Shown: positions 35,394 to 46,150 of the stretch, one piece after another | Position numbering within the stretch: position 1 is the stretch's first letter | Layout of the letters: each line of letters begins with the position of its first letter | Assembly: GCA_020746875.1 (NCBI GenBank) | Contig: JAGTJL010000032.1 | Location: forward strand, 223,864 to 287,863 | Length of the DNA: 64,000 bases | Direction: 5' to 3' | DNA from: Rhexocercosporidium sp. MPI-PUGE-AT-0058 | Lineage: Eukaryota > Ascomycota > Leotiomycetes > Helotiales | Translations under genes and position numbers: made by a program | The notes under the pieces: generated by a model | What the model saw: the letters and a program-made list of their open reading frames with translations, nothing else | What the model was told of the DNA's origin: nothing | Database searches by the model: none

Positions 35394-36603
35394 TTTTGCC
35401 AATATATGTAACGTTGCTGAGAGTAGAGCTCACACCAGTACGCCATCGGAGTCAAAAGACTACAGTATTCGGCCTTAAGGCAGAATACGCTCTACTTGGT
35501 ACATATACCAATTAAGAAAACAGCCTCACGTAATAAACACATGACAATATATTAAATTTAATAAATTTGAATCCGTATCCGCTAAATGTTTATTATAATA
35601 TTTAAGGCTAATGCGGCACGATTAAGGACTTTTGTATTCCGAGTCCGGCGGATATTAAAGCACCCGGAATAATAAAACCAGAGATAAATGATTATATCTC
35701 CGGCTATAATATAGCGATTATGAACAATACTATACCGCTTGCTGGTTCAAAAAGATCGGATACTAAGAAGCTTAGAATAGCGATCGGCCGTATTTGTATA
35801 TGAAAGTTAGTAGCATAGAGTTTCCGCCTATTCGTTTTAGTTTAGCATTATCTTTTCTTAAGGTCGCGTCCGTGTCTTTATGTTTCTTTACGATTTTCTT
35901 ATACGTTATAATACCTTCTGTAAAATATTTAATGTTTATAGTATAATATATTTCTAATTAATAATTCGGATTATAAGTAAGCTAAATTAATACGTCGAAA
36001 TATACTTATCTCGTAAGTGGCATATGTATTATTAAAACACATATCGACAACTCTTGAATCCTGAACTAATATTGCTAGCACTTCGCTTTTGCTTCTATTA
36101 TAGCCAATTATTGGAAAAGATTAGTAAACCTGAAATGGAGAGATGATCGGTGAGTCTTGCTGTGAGATTAAGAGGGAGAGGAGTTGACATAAAATAGTAC
36201 ATGGATTCGACAAGGTTATGAGAAGACTGTTCCCAGTTGTGGGGCTGCATGATAAAGTGAAACTGCGGCCGAACTTCAAAGCGGACTTGGAAAACAAGCC
36301 TTTTCTTTGGGAGGAGAAGACTGAGACGGCTGTTAAATGACAAAATGATAGATGATCTAATCTGTTAGGAAGGCTTCGTTTCACAATCTGGTTCTAATTT
36401 ATACCTCTCTTATGTTGGAAAGTATCTCGCACGCCACTGAGAAGCACTCCCAATAATATAGGAAAGAAAGAAAACTCCATGTCCACAAGATGCCGTCCAC
36501 GTTTCTCGCTATCAACGTCACTCGGGCCGCAAAGACAAAAGTGTGCGCCATAGGAAAAGAAAGAAAAAATATATGCACATATTAGTGCAACAGGGACCGG
36601 TAT
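35394..36603. other. transition zone and P450 3' flank
   Basis: AT content falls stepwise to normal by about 36.1 kb. Short minus-strand frames near 36098-36384 have no recognisable domain. Nothing else supported. Confidence 0.4.
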
Positions 36604-38244
36604 CTACCATCCAGGGATCTCCTTGACGTTGAGCTTCCAGCCTTCCATAATCTTGAACAGCGTCAAGGCAAAGTTATCTCCAATCTCCTGACCTTCATCG
36701 GTCCCCATCTGGGGAGCGATTGGAGTGAACTCGTAGCGCCCGATCAACCCGGCGATCATGCAAAGAAGTTCATCCCGAGCATACTGCTCGCCGACACATC
36801 GACGTGGACCACCACCGAAAGTGAGGAACGAATAAGAGTGGTCAGCTCCGCCGGAGGGATCATCCAGCCATCTTTCTGGGACAAAACAGCGAGCATCGGG
36901 ACCCCAATGGGCAGGATCACGATTGAGAGCCCAAGGGGAGAAGACAATGGATGTGTGTGTGGGGATGAGAACCCCAGCAATTGTTGCGGGCTCAACGAAT
37001 TCCCGCCACAGCAATGTGTTGATGGAATGGTAGCGAAGGACCTCTTGGACGACAGCATTGAGATATTTGAGGTTACGGAATTGAGTATCGCTGACTGGCT
37101 CGGACGTTGTGTCATGGGGAGAAGGGATGTTTTCTCTAACCTCGTCACGGAGGTGTGCCTGCACGTCTGGGTGGCGAGAAAGTAAATGGACAGCCCAGCA
37201 GACGGATCCTGCAACCGTTTCCGTTGCAGCAGCTAGGAAGTGGACCGTTTGTTCCACGAGATCTCCGTGAGAAAAGTGGCCAGTCTTTGTGAGTGAAGTG
37301 AGCATGTCGTCTTTGGGAAGCTTCCCACCCTCGTCACTGACAAGCGCCTGTTTGTGACCAACAACTATATGCTCAGCCGTTTGTCGGACGAGTCCCATAA
37401 TCCCATCAATTGTTCTGACTGCAGGAATCGGGAGCTTCAAGGCTAGTTTTGCGCCAATGATCGAGGCCGCTTCGAGTGTGAGCTGACCTCGTTTCGTGGT
37501 CTTGAACATCCCGATATATGCTCGACCGAATTTGACTGTGGGGTCTTGGGAGGCGGCGGCGACTTCGCGTTTTTGCGGTCCGATGCTCTTCAAGGTGTTG
37601 AAATTGACATTGAATCCAAAGTGGCCAATCATATCGATACTTGCAGCCGATACAAGTTTCAAAATGCTGGTGACTCCCTCCCTGGGCTTGTCAAGACTAT
37701 CGCCTGCCAAGCGCAACGAAGTCTCCTCGGTCTGTTGAGGAAGAGCCTCAATCGCCTCAATTGTTGTATGCCATAGGGACGGGAACCATTCTTTCATCCG
37801 TGCCGGACTGAAGATCGGATTGAAACGCTTTCGAGCTTGCTTGTGTGCCTCCCCTTCCTGTATCAGCAGACCCTCGCCCGCAATGTTATTTGCCAGAAGC
37901 CACTGAAGCTCCGGCTTGATGGACTTGTATGCGGAGGTGGTCAAAAGATCTTTTGCAGCCTTTGGACTAGCAACGAAAAGACGCTCGCGGTTGAAAATAC
38001 CGTGGTATCGGATGAGACCGCAATGAGGGAGTGTATCCATCCATTTCTCAATCTCGGGAACCCTTGGCTCGTGAAGTAGTCTAAGCCAGACTGAGCCTTG
38101 GTTAGGTGATGGAAGATGGCGTAGAGGGCTTCTGAGGGGTTTGATGAGCAAAGAGAATATAATGTAAATACAGGTGCCGACAAGTAACAAGATACTGAGA
38201 CCAAGCAGTAATTTAGACTGTGAGAGAGTAGCTATCAAAGCCAT
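36604..38244 (-). CDS. cytochrome P450 monooxygenase, membrane-anchored
   Basis: Intronless, 546 residues from the ATG at 38244 (MALIATLSQSK; the in-frame TTG upstream is ignored). An N-terminal membrane anchor spans about residues 12-37 (LLGLSILLLVGTCIYIIFSLL), followed by a Pro-rich hinge (PLRSPLRHLPSP). The I-helix oxygen-binding segment is FLAAATETVAG, the K-helix ExxR is EVLR, and FVPERW and the heme signature FGGGPRRCVGEQ are present, with the heme-thiolate Cys at about 483. All essential motifs are intact, so the enzyme is probably functional at the ER. The family and substrate are not recognised. It lies between a RIP desert and a wax-synthase-type gene on the same strand, which suggests lipid or terpenoid tailoring (inference). 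Confidence 0.94.
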   Translation of the reverse strand: MALIATLSQSKLLLGLSILLLVGTCIYIIFSLLIKPLRSPLRHLPSPNQGSVWLRLLHEPRVPEIEKWMDTLPHCGLIRYHGIFNRERLFVASPKAAKDLLTTSAYKSIKPELQWLLANNIAGEGLLIQEGEAHKQARKRFNPIFSPARMKEWFPSLWHTTIEAIEALPQQTEETSLRLAGDSLDKPREGVTSILKLVSAASIDMIGHFGFNVNFNTLKSIGPQKREVAAASQDPTVKFGRAYIGMFKTTKRGQLTLEAASIIGAKLALKLPIPAVRTIDGIMGLVRQTAEHIVVGHKQALVSDEGGKLPKDDMLTSLTKTGHFSHGDLVEQTVHFLAAATETVAGSVCWAVHLLSRHPDVQAHLRDEVRENIPSPHDTTSEPVSDTQFRNLKYLNAVVQEVLRYHSINTLLWREFVEPATIAGVLIPTHTSIVFSPWALNRDPAHWGPDARCFVPERWLDDPSGGADHSYSFLTFGGGPRRCVGEQYARDELLCMIAGLIGRYEFTPIAPQMGTDEGQEIGDNFALTLFKIMEGWKLNVKEIPGW

Positions 38245-38839
38245 GATAGAGGGTTGACCAAAAAACAACTTGATTTGAAAGCGTTCCTGCCTTATGGGAC
38301 TACGCTCGACTTATTCATGTTGAACCTCGCCGACCATTTTTCGTATCCCTTCGTCCGCTGAGACATAACGTTTGAGCTAATAAAAAAAACTTTATACTTG
38401 CCGTCTTAATATGCCGTTGAAAGCATTGTATCTTATTAAGCTTCTATAGCGTTCTGCCACTGCAGGATTGGGATAGTATGAGATTGTATATAGCATGATA
38501 CGGACGGGACAAAATTTCGCATGAAGATTTCATGTCACTATTTACAAAATCCAACAACTCGAATTGCTAGACTACAACATGTATCGTATGAGCCTTTATT
38601 GCAGTAGTTTCAAGCCTAGGAATAATAATTCATCTATAGAAAGGGCACTGAAACGAATGCCATAATTACAGTAAGGTATGACTATAGAGGGAGAATTTTC
38701 TTTCTCGTCGATAATTCTGAATATCATGATGTTTTCCATTAAGAATTAATTTTTTATATATCTAGTCTTTTCTACTCCCAAGTAAACCTTTTTATTCAAA
38801 CCTCCTAGTGCTTCACCTTCCACCAATCACTCTCGCCCT
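38245..38839. other. intergenic between P450 and acyltransferase genes
   Basis: Promoter of the minus-strand P450 and 3' flank of the acyltransferase. AT-rich but not RIP-like. No gene. Confidence 0.5.
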
Positions 38840-40166
38840 TCAAAACTCCCGAGCTTCCTTCAAATTCCTGATAAAACTATAAGGCACCATCCCCTCTTCA
38901 CTCCGTCTAAGCGTAGGATAAATCCAGAACGGACCACACCAACTCATCCAGCACCCCACCCACACAAATCCCAGCACCTTTGACCAGCCCCCTACTCTTC
39001 CCTTCCCCATCACCCTGTGATGTATAGCAATAGAAATATCTTCAATCATTATACCCATTACTTGGGCAGGGAAGAAGAAGATGGCGCCTCGGGCTTCTTG
39101 AGAGCCATTCTTGGAGCTCAAAGGGGAGACGGTATGGGAGAAACCAGAGAGGGCGAATGCGAGGAAGGTCATGCAATATCCGTAGACGAGACCAGATTGG
39201 AGTGAGGGGGGAAGGACGAGGTTGGTGATGGCTCTGGCGTTGGACGAGAGAGGGGACTGGAAAATTTGGTGCCAGAAACGGCTGTGAGATATGTTAGTCA
39301 AGCTCGACTGTGAACATGAGAGGAGAGCTGTAGGCTTTGTTTGCTTACCCCCAATGATTGCGGACTTTGTATTCAGAAGTCAAAGGCCCAATGAGAGGTG
39401 GAAAGTCTCTGGGAGCATACACTCCAGAACCAACACAAATACACGCTATAATAGCATAGACATACTGCATAAGTAGATATGTCGAAGCCCAACTATGTAT
39501 ATTCGTCAGAAACCGGAACTTGATTTCCCCCCAAGTAACTTCATTTAATCTTGTAAAGAAAAACTCGCGATGCCGTGAATATAATCCTGGGTTTGGAGCG
39601 GGTTGGCAAGTCAGGAGATCCAAAAGTCCGTATGCAACGAAAATAGTAAGGAATTTCCGAACAAGAAACTTGCCACGGGATGGAACGTATGTTGGGTTTG
39701 AGTCGTCGAATTTGGGAATGTTCCTCACTTCGTAGGGAGTGCCGATGTTTCGGTGGTTGATTAAGAGGTAGTCGAATGCTTGGAATGCAGTCATTTTGGT
39801 GACCTTGTGAATAGAAACGTTTTCCTTGTCACTTCGTTTTCGATTAGGTATAGCTCCATCTTTCTTCTTGAGAAGTTGTGTCTCATCGCGAATGAAGTAG
39901 AGGTCGATCACTCGAAGAAGGTTTGCAACTATGAAGTTCGCAATCAGAGGATTAAACCCTGCCATATGCCCCATGAGATTTGGCATTGTGAGGAGAAGAT
40001 AAATATCTGATGCGATAATACCAGTGACTAGAAATCGGAGTGAGAGAGGACGACTCGTATAAGCTGTAACAACGACGAATGCAAATGCAGTGAAAAGAAT
40101 ATAGAGACGTCCAGTTGTGTCTGAAATAGGCAGACCCAAATCGGATATATCATCGAGTGCTGGCAT
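38840..40166 (-). CDS. wax-synthase-domain membrane O-acyltransferase
   Basis: Two exons (40166-39349 and 39281-38840; intron 67 nt with GTAAGC donor) give 419 residues. Joining restores NHWGRFWHQ (about residues 270-278), the conserved HWG..WHQ segment of wax-synthase and MBOAT-like acyltransferases. The protein is strongly hydrophobic with several membrane helices, for example YILFTAFAFVVVTAY, YVYAIIACICVGSGVY and GLVYGYCMTFLAFAL. In fungal secondary metabolism such enzymes often O-acetylate terpenoid or polyketide products, and others make wax esters; the substrate here is unknown. The start MPALDDISDLG (40166) has an AAA context before the ATG; an in-frame ATG at 40313 would add 49 residues. 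It is on the same strand as the P450. Confidence 0.85.
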
Positions 40167-42856
40167 TTTGACAATTGATTTTGAATAGTGAAAACTAGCA
40201 ATGAAAGTACCATCTCGAAAATTGAATGGCAAAAGGAAACAGAAATGATGTTTTGCCAAAATAAAATAAAGTTTACTTCCCATACGTAGAATTGGGGGTA
40301 CTTGCAGGGCCATGTCACGGTAAGAGCTAGAAAAGAAGGTGAGGTGGTCATAACACAGACAGAAATTCGCCTCGGCTAACGTCTCACTCCCCCTATTCCG
40401 ACTACTCCCGCATTCCGACTACCCTCGCTTGATACACCGCTACTTTTATCTATTAACTTAAATAATTATTAACTTTTTTAATTTCTAATTGATTTCTTTA
40501 AGATTTAGGATTTAAATTGTTTTTATAATATAACTTTAATAAAAATATCTAAGTTATATATAAATACTTATATATACCTTACGGGGGGTTATTAAAATAT
40601 ACGTCTTATTTATACTCGCTTAAATTAAGCCAGAATAGCTTAACCAGCTGAGTTATTTTTAGCTTATAATAGAGTAAACTTTAAAGCTACTAGAAAGCTC
40701 TTTTACTAGCTTGATTAAGCTAGTTTCAGCTTATAACTTTAAAAGCTATTGGAAACTCCGTTTACTTTTAATATTTTATAATATTTATTATAAAATATAT
40801 AACACCCTTTACTTAACTTAAAAAATGAATAATCTTTAATCTTATCTTTACCTCTTAATAACTTTTATTATAAGAATAGTAATAGTAGCAATAATTTTAA
40901 TAATAATTACTGCTTATCTTATAAGTGATTTTATTTATTACTTTACTTTTCTAATAACTCTTTAAAGTAACGTTAATCGTTATTTATAGATAATATTAAT
41001 AACTTACTAATAGACTAATATAACGATATATCTACTTTATAAGTATTATTCTTTTTCTGTCTTTTAATCTTAAGATAGATTACTTTTATACTTTTATCTT
41101 AACTATAACGTTCTTTAATAATAGTAACGTATTTAATTGCTTTCTTAATCTTAATATAGCTTACTTTTAGACTATTACGATAACCGTAATAGTAAGTAGT
41201 AACGCCAATATATTTTATTTAGTTACTTATTATGTAAAAGAATAAAATTAGAGGATAAGGCTATATCTCTTATTACTATAGCTTAAGAAGCTAAATATAA
41301 GTTATTTTATATTATTACTAAAGTAAGATATTAATAATAATAATAACCGTATAATAACAGTTATGTAACATGTGACTTGTGAAATCCTAAGTCTCAGGGC
41401 TCCTGGAGTAGTGCTCCCAGGAGTGGTACTCTCTCAGTATCCTTCTCCTGGAGCCCCTTCTCTCCTGAGCCTATGATCCTGAGTACTACACTGTCCCGGG
41501 GTTACGTGTCACGGGACGCGAGGCGTTCGGAACACGAGCTTATTCTTTAAAAGTCGGTATAATTACGCTCGTAAGTGCCGCTTTTAATTATTTGCCTTTA
41601 AGATAATATATAACTTACAAATATAATAAATAATAATTTTACAAGTCAAATTATATAAAAATAAAACGAGAACGCGCTAAGAGATAACGAGACATTAGTT
41701 TAAGAGAGGATAAGGATAATAGTCTTTTACCGAAGGGCTTTCACCAGAAAGCTGCCTTAATTAATAATGACCGGATTAATTAACTCGCCGTATAACTGGG
41801 CTTTCATCGAAAAACACGCCTTACATAAGAAGTAGGCTCTAATTAGCTACTAGCCCTTATTCAGTAACTATTCAGCGTTATTTAACCAAAATAAAATAAA
41901 AACCTAAAACCAGTTAAATAAAATAAGATAACCATCTTTCTGCAGTTCTAAGTAAACCTTGGTTCTAGACTTCTGATCTGCCAACTAAAGCCATAATCGT
42001 TGTACAACTTCAGATTAGGCAACGAGTAAGGCAAGCAAGTCGAGGAGGTTACCTACAGACGGGGCTTTGAGGCCAAAGCTCAGTTTCTAGTCCTGGAATC
42101 CGGAGGCGTCCAATCTGCCCTTAAGAAAATCTGCTTAATAGGTTTATTTTTCCAAGGTCTAACATTCAAGTATCAGGGTGGCGGGTGAGGGGTAAAGGTC
42201 TAAAAACGTATACTTCACCTACCTTCCAATAGTCAAACTTTAATTAAAGTTTCTCGTTCCTACTTTCTGTATCAATCAAGCTATGGCATTAGAGGGGAAG
42301 CAAAGCGGTATTTGTCTCGGCACTCGGAATAGAGACAGCTAATGACGGAGAGGAGTAATGTAAGGGCTTGATCATCCGTCAGGATTGCCGTTATATGTTA
42401 CCGACGGAGTCGAGCTTTTAGAAGAGGTCGACGGTTGCCACGCAAACACCGCGGGGCAGGCGTCACTGGGGAAGCAAGCCATAGCATTCTGGGGTTGATC
42501 TAGCTGAGGATCACTTGGGCTTAACTGTGCCTAAAGATTCCCTAGGGTTACATCAATAACTTGTCAATATATTCATTCTTTGGACATGCTTCTTATGATA
42601 AAGAACCCGTTGGTTCTTACAGATGCGTCACAATTTTTTTTTTTAAGTGCTGCTATTATAATCCATAAATATCTACCGACAGTTTTACACTCGTATCCTA
42701 ACCACATCGTTAGTTTGGGGGCTTGGAGGACGTTCACTCTTGGATGATGCATCATAGTCTTCATCCTCCTACCGCTGTTGCTCCCCCCTCTCATCAACGG
42801 GATCGGCATTGCCTGCAGGGGGATGAGGCCAGAGGGTTGAGCGTATACTTACTGCT
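40167..42856. other. gene-free 2.7 kb, partly RIP-like
   Basis: 40440-41360 and 41540-41930 are AT-rich with many TAA/TAG and rare TG/CA. A GC-rich patch lies at about 41364-41535 and contains a hairpin (GTCCCG...CGGGAC, near 41491-41516). 42000-42850 has normal composition but no supported gene. Confidence 0.45.
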
Positions 42857-43521
42857 GTGATTGAATTTGGTTGGTTGGGGGGAAGGAGAAGAAGAAGAAG
42901 AAGAAGAAGAAGAAGAAGGGAAGACGAGCTCCGCCGTGAACTTAACAAGCGTCTTAAGGCTCTACCAGCAGCAGAACGTATACCAGCAATAGCTCCAATA
43001 GCGGAAGCTATAAACAATAGCGGAGATCAAACATCGGAGGCTAAAATAGAGAAGTTTACAGGCGTGGGGGGCAACAAACAGCAATAACACGAAGAGCGGA
43101 GGCTTTATAGCAGAGCCAAATGGCAGAAGGCAACAACAGCGCATGCCACAAGAGCCGAGGCTAGTAGACGCAAATTGGATTTGTCATACATAGGCAGCAA
43201 GGAGCGTAAGCGGAGGAGCATGTCATGATCCTCGTAGAGGAAGTTGAAGTTGCGAGGCAGAATATCAGAGCGTCGAGAACTGACGTGGAGTTGCTGGTAA
43301 ACTGGCTTCTTGAAATGCAGTCTTAAAGAGCTGTACAGTACAACACTCCGCAGGCAGTAATCTTTCGCATTATACAGTCACACAGCAGAAAGATGCTTGA
43401 GGGAATAGGACATGAAGAGAAGTTGGAGCAGACGACTTCAAAAATTACTGAAGCTAGGGGTAATTTTGAGAAGTCTATAAATACGCTTTATAAGGAATTG
43501 ATTTTGGCAAAGAAAATTTGA
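42857..43521 (+). pseudogene. remnant of a basic coiled-coil protein gene
   Basis: One + frame runs from the (GAA)n tract through ELRRELNKRLKALPAAERIP to NKQQ-stop, then continues in the same frame (EERRLYSRAKWQK, ASRRKLDLSYIG, KERKRRSMS-stop). A neighbouring frame then reads VEVARQNIRASRTDVELLVNWLLEMQS-like sequence with one stop and ends EKSINTLYKELILAKKI-stop at 43521. The composition (Glu/Arg/Lys/Ala-rich, heptad-like) suggests a helical protein. Two in-frame stops and one frameshift make it a pseudogene. The family is not recognised. Confidence 0.45.
42888..42918 (+). repeat. (GAA)n microsatellite
   Basis: About ten AAG/GAA units within a purine run at the start of the decayed frame above. 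Confidence 0.85.
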
Positions 43522-43839
43522 AGATACTTCGCTATTTATGTTCTAAGCTGCACTCTGCTGTTTCCTTTCAATAGGCCCCTTATATAGTATTTTAAAGCCT
43601 TTCAATACATAACTATTATAAAAAGTCGCTATAAATCCAACTGCTTCTCCCCTTAATTCGTCTCTTCATTTCCTAATAACTATCCCGTAATTCTAGTATT
43701 AATTAGCTGTGACAGTCCAACACTAATATTACCACAGGAACAATAAGTAGAACAACTAATAACAAGGTCACACAGCTAATTAAATATATAACCCTAAGGA
43801 AGGTATTAACGAATCAGTTGAAAACGGTCTATATGACTT
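43522..43839. other. gene-free spacer
   Basis: About 320 bp of moderately AT-rich DNA between two pseudogenes. Nothing recognised. Confidence 0.4.
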
Positions 43840-45275
43840 ATAAAGGGTCCTAGTACTTGCTAGTCGTAATATTATACCTTTTAAGCCGCTTGTTCGTGCT
43901 GCGATATCTATAGAGCAATTTAAAATTCACCGATTATCTGACGATGCGAGAATAAGCTTCTTGATAGAGCCTTTCTAAGCTAGTAATATAATATCTTCCG
44001 TCTTATTAATCAGTTCTTATAAATTATAAGGGTTATTATAATATATGTTTATCCTGAAATTATTAGTAATAGTAAAATCACAAATCAATTATAATTGCTT
44101 ATCCGTAAGTAAGCGCGAATCTCGGGTGATATTGCCTTATAGATCCAAATAATCCTTTAACTAGTATAAAAGACCGTACTAGCAGGGACCAGATAGTTTA
44201 AACGTTGCGCTATTAATCCGTAGCTATATCGAGTTAGTTTTTCTTATAGCTATTATCTTTTCTAGGCGAGCTTGTAACTATTCGTTTATTAGTAAAGGTA
44301 ATGATAAGTAGCTTAGGTATATCTCCGGCGAATAAGTTACTTTTTAAAGTTAATAATAACTAGTTATTAAATAATTTATATAGCTCGATCTCCTCGTCGA
44401 ATATAGCATGCCCTTTTTATACCGTTATAATGCCGTTTGCGTTAGTATTTTTTATTACTTAAATAAGTAAAGGAGGAACTAATTCTGCGGTGAAAAAGGG
44501 TAGCAGCTTCTTTATTATAGAACCTTAATAAGGGTTAAAGTTGTAATATGTAATCATACTTCTGGTGAAGATGCTAATTAGGCGATCGCTTATATCTTTA
44601 TCGATCTACACTTTGCTTATTAAGTCTAAGCTGGAGCTTTTAATATCTAGCACTTCTAAAGCTATTATATTAAACGAGACCGTATTCAGGACTCGCGGAG
44701 CTTATACCTGGATTATTATAAGGTGATCGGTTGAGCCTTAATCGAGGACGTGCCGGTCAGGAAAGCTGCCTTCTTTTAGATCTTGCCACGAAAGCCGGAT
44801 ATAAAAGGAACCTTTGCTAATAGGAGTAGTAATTATTTACTCTTCTTTCGGAGTCTTAGAGGCTCGCTCCCGAATAAGTGCTATAATCTCGCTATAATTC
44901 CGGACTTTTAAGAGGTCTATTAAAACAGCTAAATAAGCCGAAAAATAAAAGATCTAAGGGTAAGTATTTATTAAACCTAGGGTTATAATTGCCTTAGCTA
45001 CCGAGATGTTTTTAACCGACGGGCCAGTAGTTTCGATGATATCCTAATTGGAACCGATAGCGGCAATCTTATTATCACGAATTAATATTGCCTCTGCCTT
45101 TTTTTCCAGTCGAATTAACTAGAATATTAGCGTCAGAATAGACGATATTAGCTTGTTCGGCGTTTATGATTTGAGATGAGTAGCAGGGTAAGGATTGGCT
45201 AAATCTGAACGGGAAATATTCAGTGACGTTGAAAATTAAGATACAGGAGATTATAAGATTTAAAGAAAAGAGCAT
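43840..45275 (-). pseudogene. YtcJ-like amidohydrolase (Amidohydro_3) destroyed by RIP-type mutation
   Basis: From the ATG at 45275 the minus strand reads a hydrophobic, signal-like start (LFSLNLIISCILIFNV), then NANILV-type sequence (DANILVNSTGKK). A 7-T run at 45099-45105 marks a frameshift. The next frame reads AEAILIRDNKIAAIGSN, PSVKNISVAKAIITLGLINTY-P-stop (where the family has its H-x-H metal site), SAYLAVLIDLLKVRNYSEIIALIRERASKTP, LKEGSFPDRHVLD and KGHAIFDEEIELYKL. This order matches the amidohydrolase 3 family. More than ten stops, nearly all TAA/TAG from single transitions, show it is dead. The 5' limit is good; the 3' limit (about 43840) is approximate. A single-copy-type gene mutated like the repeats is notable. 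Confidence 0.75.
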
Positions 45276-46100
45276 GTAAAGGAGAAGGCAAGAAAGATAA
45301 AAGAGATAATTCTTGCTACTTTTGTATTCGGGGCCTCTTATAAATGATAACGGAGACGTGCATGTATTACGGTACCGCCTGTATCGTAACTATAGCATAT
45401 GTTTCAAATATACGGACACGGAAAAGATAGAAGTCCGCCGTATTAATGAAGTGGAGTCACTTCTCCATACCGGGGAAAAGCTTATTAGTGTACTGCGGGG
45501 TTTCCTTGCAATTTTAGTGTCCCTTTGAGCCATCGACTTGCGGTCTTTCGGTCTTTGGCTGTCCGATTTCATATTGGCAGTCTTTTTTAGCTCTTCTTGG
45601 ATTTAAAGTTTACTGACATGGCTGAATGCGGAAGCACCTGCAATACCGTGGACCGTGGACCGTATGGCCGTAACTTGCAAGGAAAGAAACCGCAGTCTCA
45701 CACCTGCACGAGTCTCTCCTCATGCCACCCTCAATACTCGGCATTGCCAGTAAGGTCGATGCCCCTTCACCATTCCTACCCCTGTCCCTGCTCGGACGGC
45801 TATTCTAGTCACACCATACCCTGTACACCCCTCATCTCCGCATTCGCCAACCCTCCCCCAGGTGCCTCCTTCGCAACCGAAAACCTTAACGAAGCGTTTT
45901 TTATGTCCGATCCTCGATCGAGCGCTCTACATTTGAATTTTTTACTATCAAGCGGCGGGATACGGTGTTTACTTCTCTGAGTTAGTTCGCACATTTGCCG
46001 TGCTCAGATGCCGCGAAATAATCAAGACCCAGTGTCTGAGCTCAGGTCCTTCGTATATCAACAAGCCAAACAAGAATTTGCATGATCCTAGATTAGGCAT

Positions 46101-46115
46101 GCGGAAAGGTTCCGC
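46101..46115. promoter_or_regulatory. palindrome GCGGAAAGGTTCCGC, possible Zn2Cys6 site
   Basis: A perfect 6-bp-arm inverted repeat (GCGGAA/TTCCGC around AGG), equivalent to CGG-N7-CCG, lies 36 bp upstream of the P450 pseudogene start, next to a TATA box. Inverted CGG triplets are the known target type of Zn2Cys6 dimers; function here is inferred. Confidence 0.4.
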
Positions 46116-46118
46116 ACT

Positions 46119-46124
46119 TATAAA
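46119..46124 (+). promoter_or_regulatory. TATA box (TATAAA)
   Basis: TATAAA 27 bp before the ATG at 46151. Close, but the only TATA-like site before this gene. Confidence 0.4.
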
Positions 46125-46150
46125 GGTGAGAATTTCTTAAGGCAACTAAC

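Larger units (their letters stand above)
45276..46150. other. intergenic, promoter of the P450 pseudogene
   Basis: Normal composition. An open frame at 45597-45980 has Pro/Ser/Cys-rich composition and no domain, so it is not annotated. Confidence 0.45.

Noticed and set aside
38245..38268. Upstream extension of the P450 by eight residues
   Set aside because: That start codon is TTG; the ATG at 38244 has a better context and begins the hydrophobic anchor.
41364..41535. Possible solo LTR beginning TGTAACATG
   Set aside because: No matching 5-bp duplication or CA end could be found, so it is kept only as a GC-normal island.
45597..45980. 127-codon frame upstream of the P450 pseudogene
   Set aside because: Pro/Ser/Cys-rich with no domain; overlaps an opposite-strand frame and sits in the promoter region.
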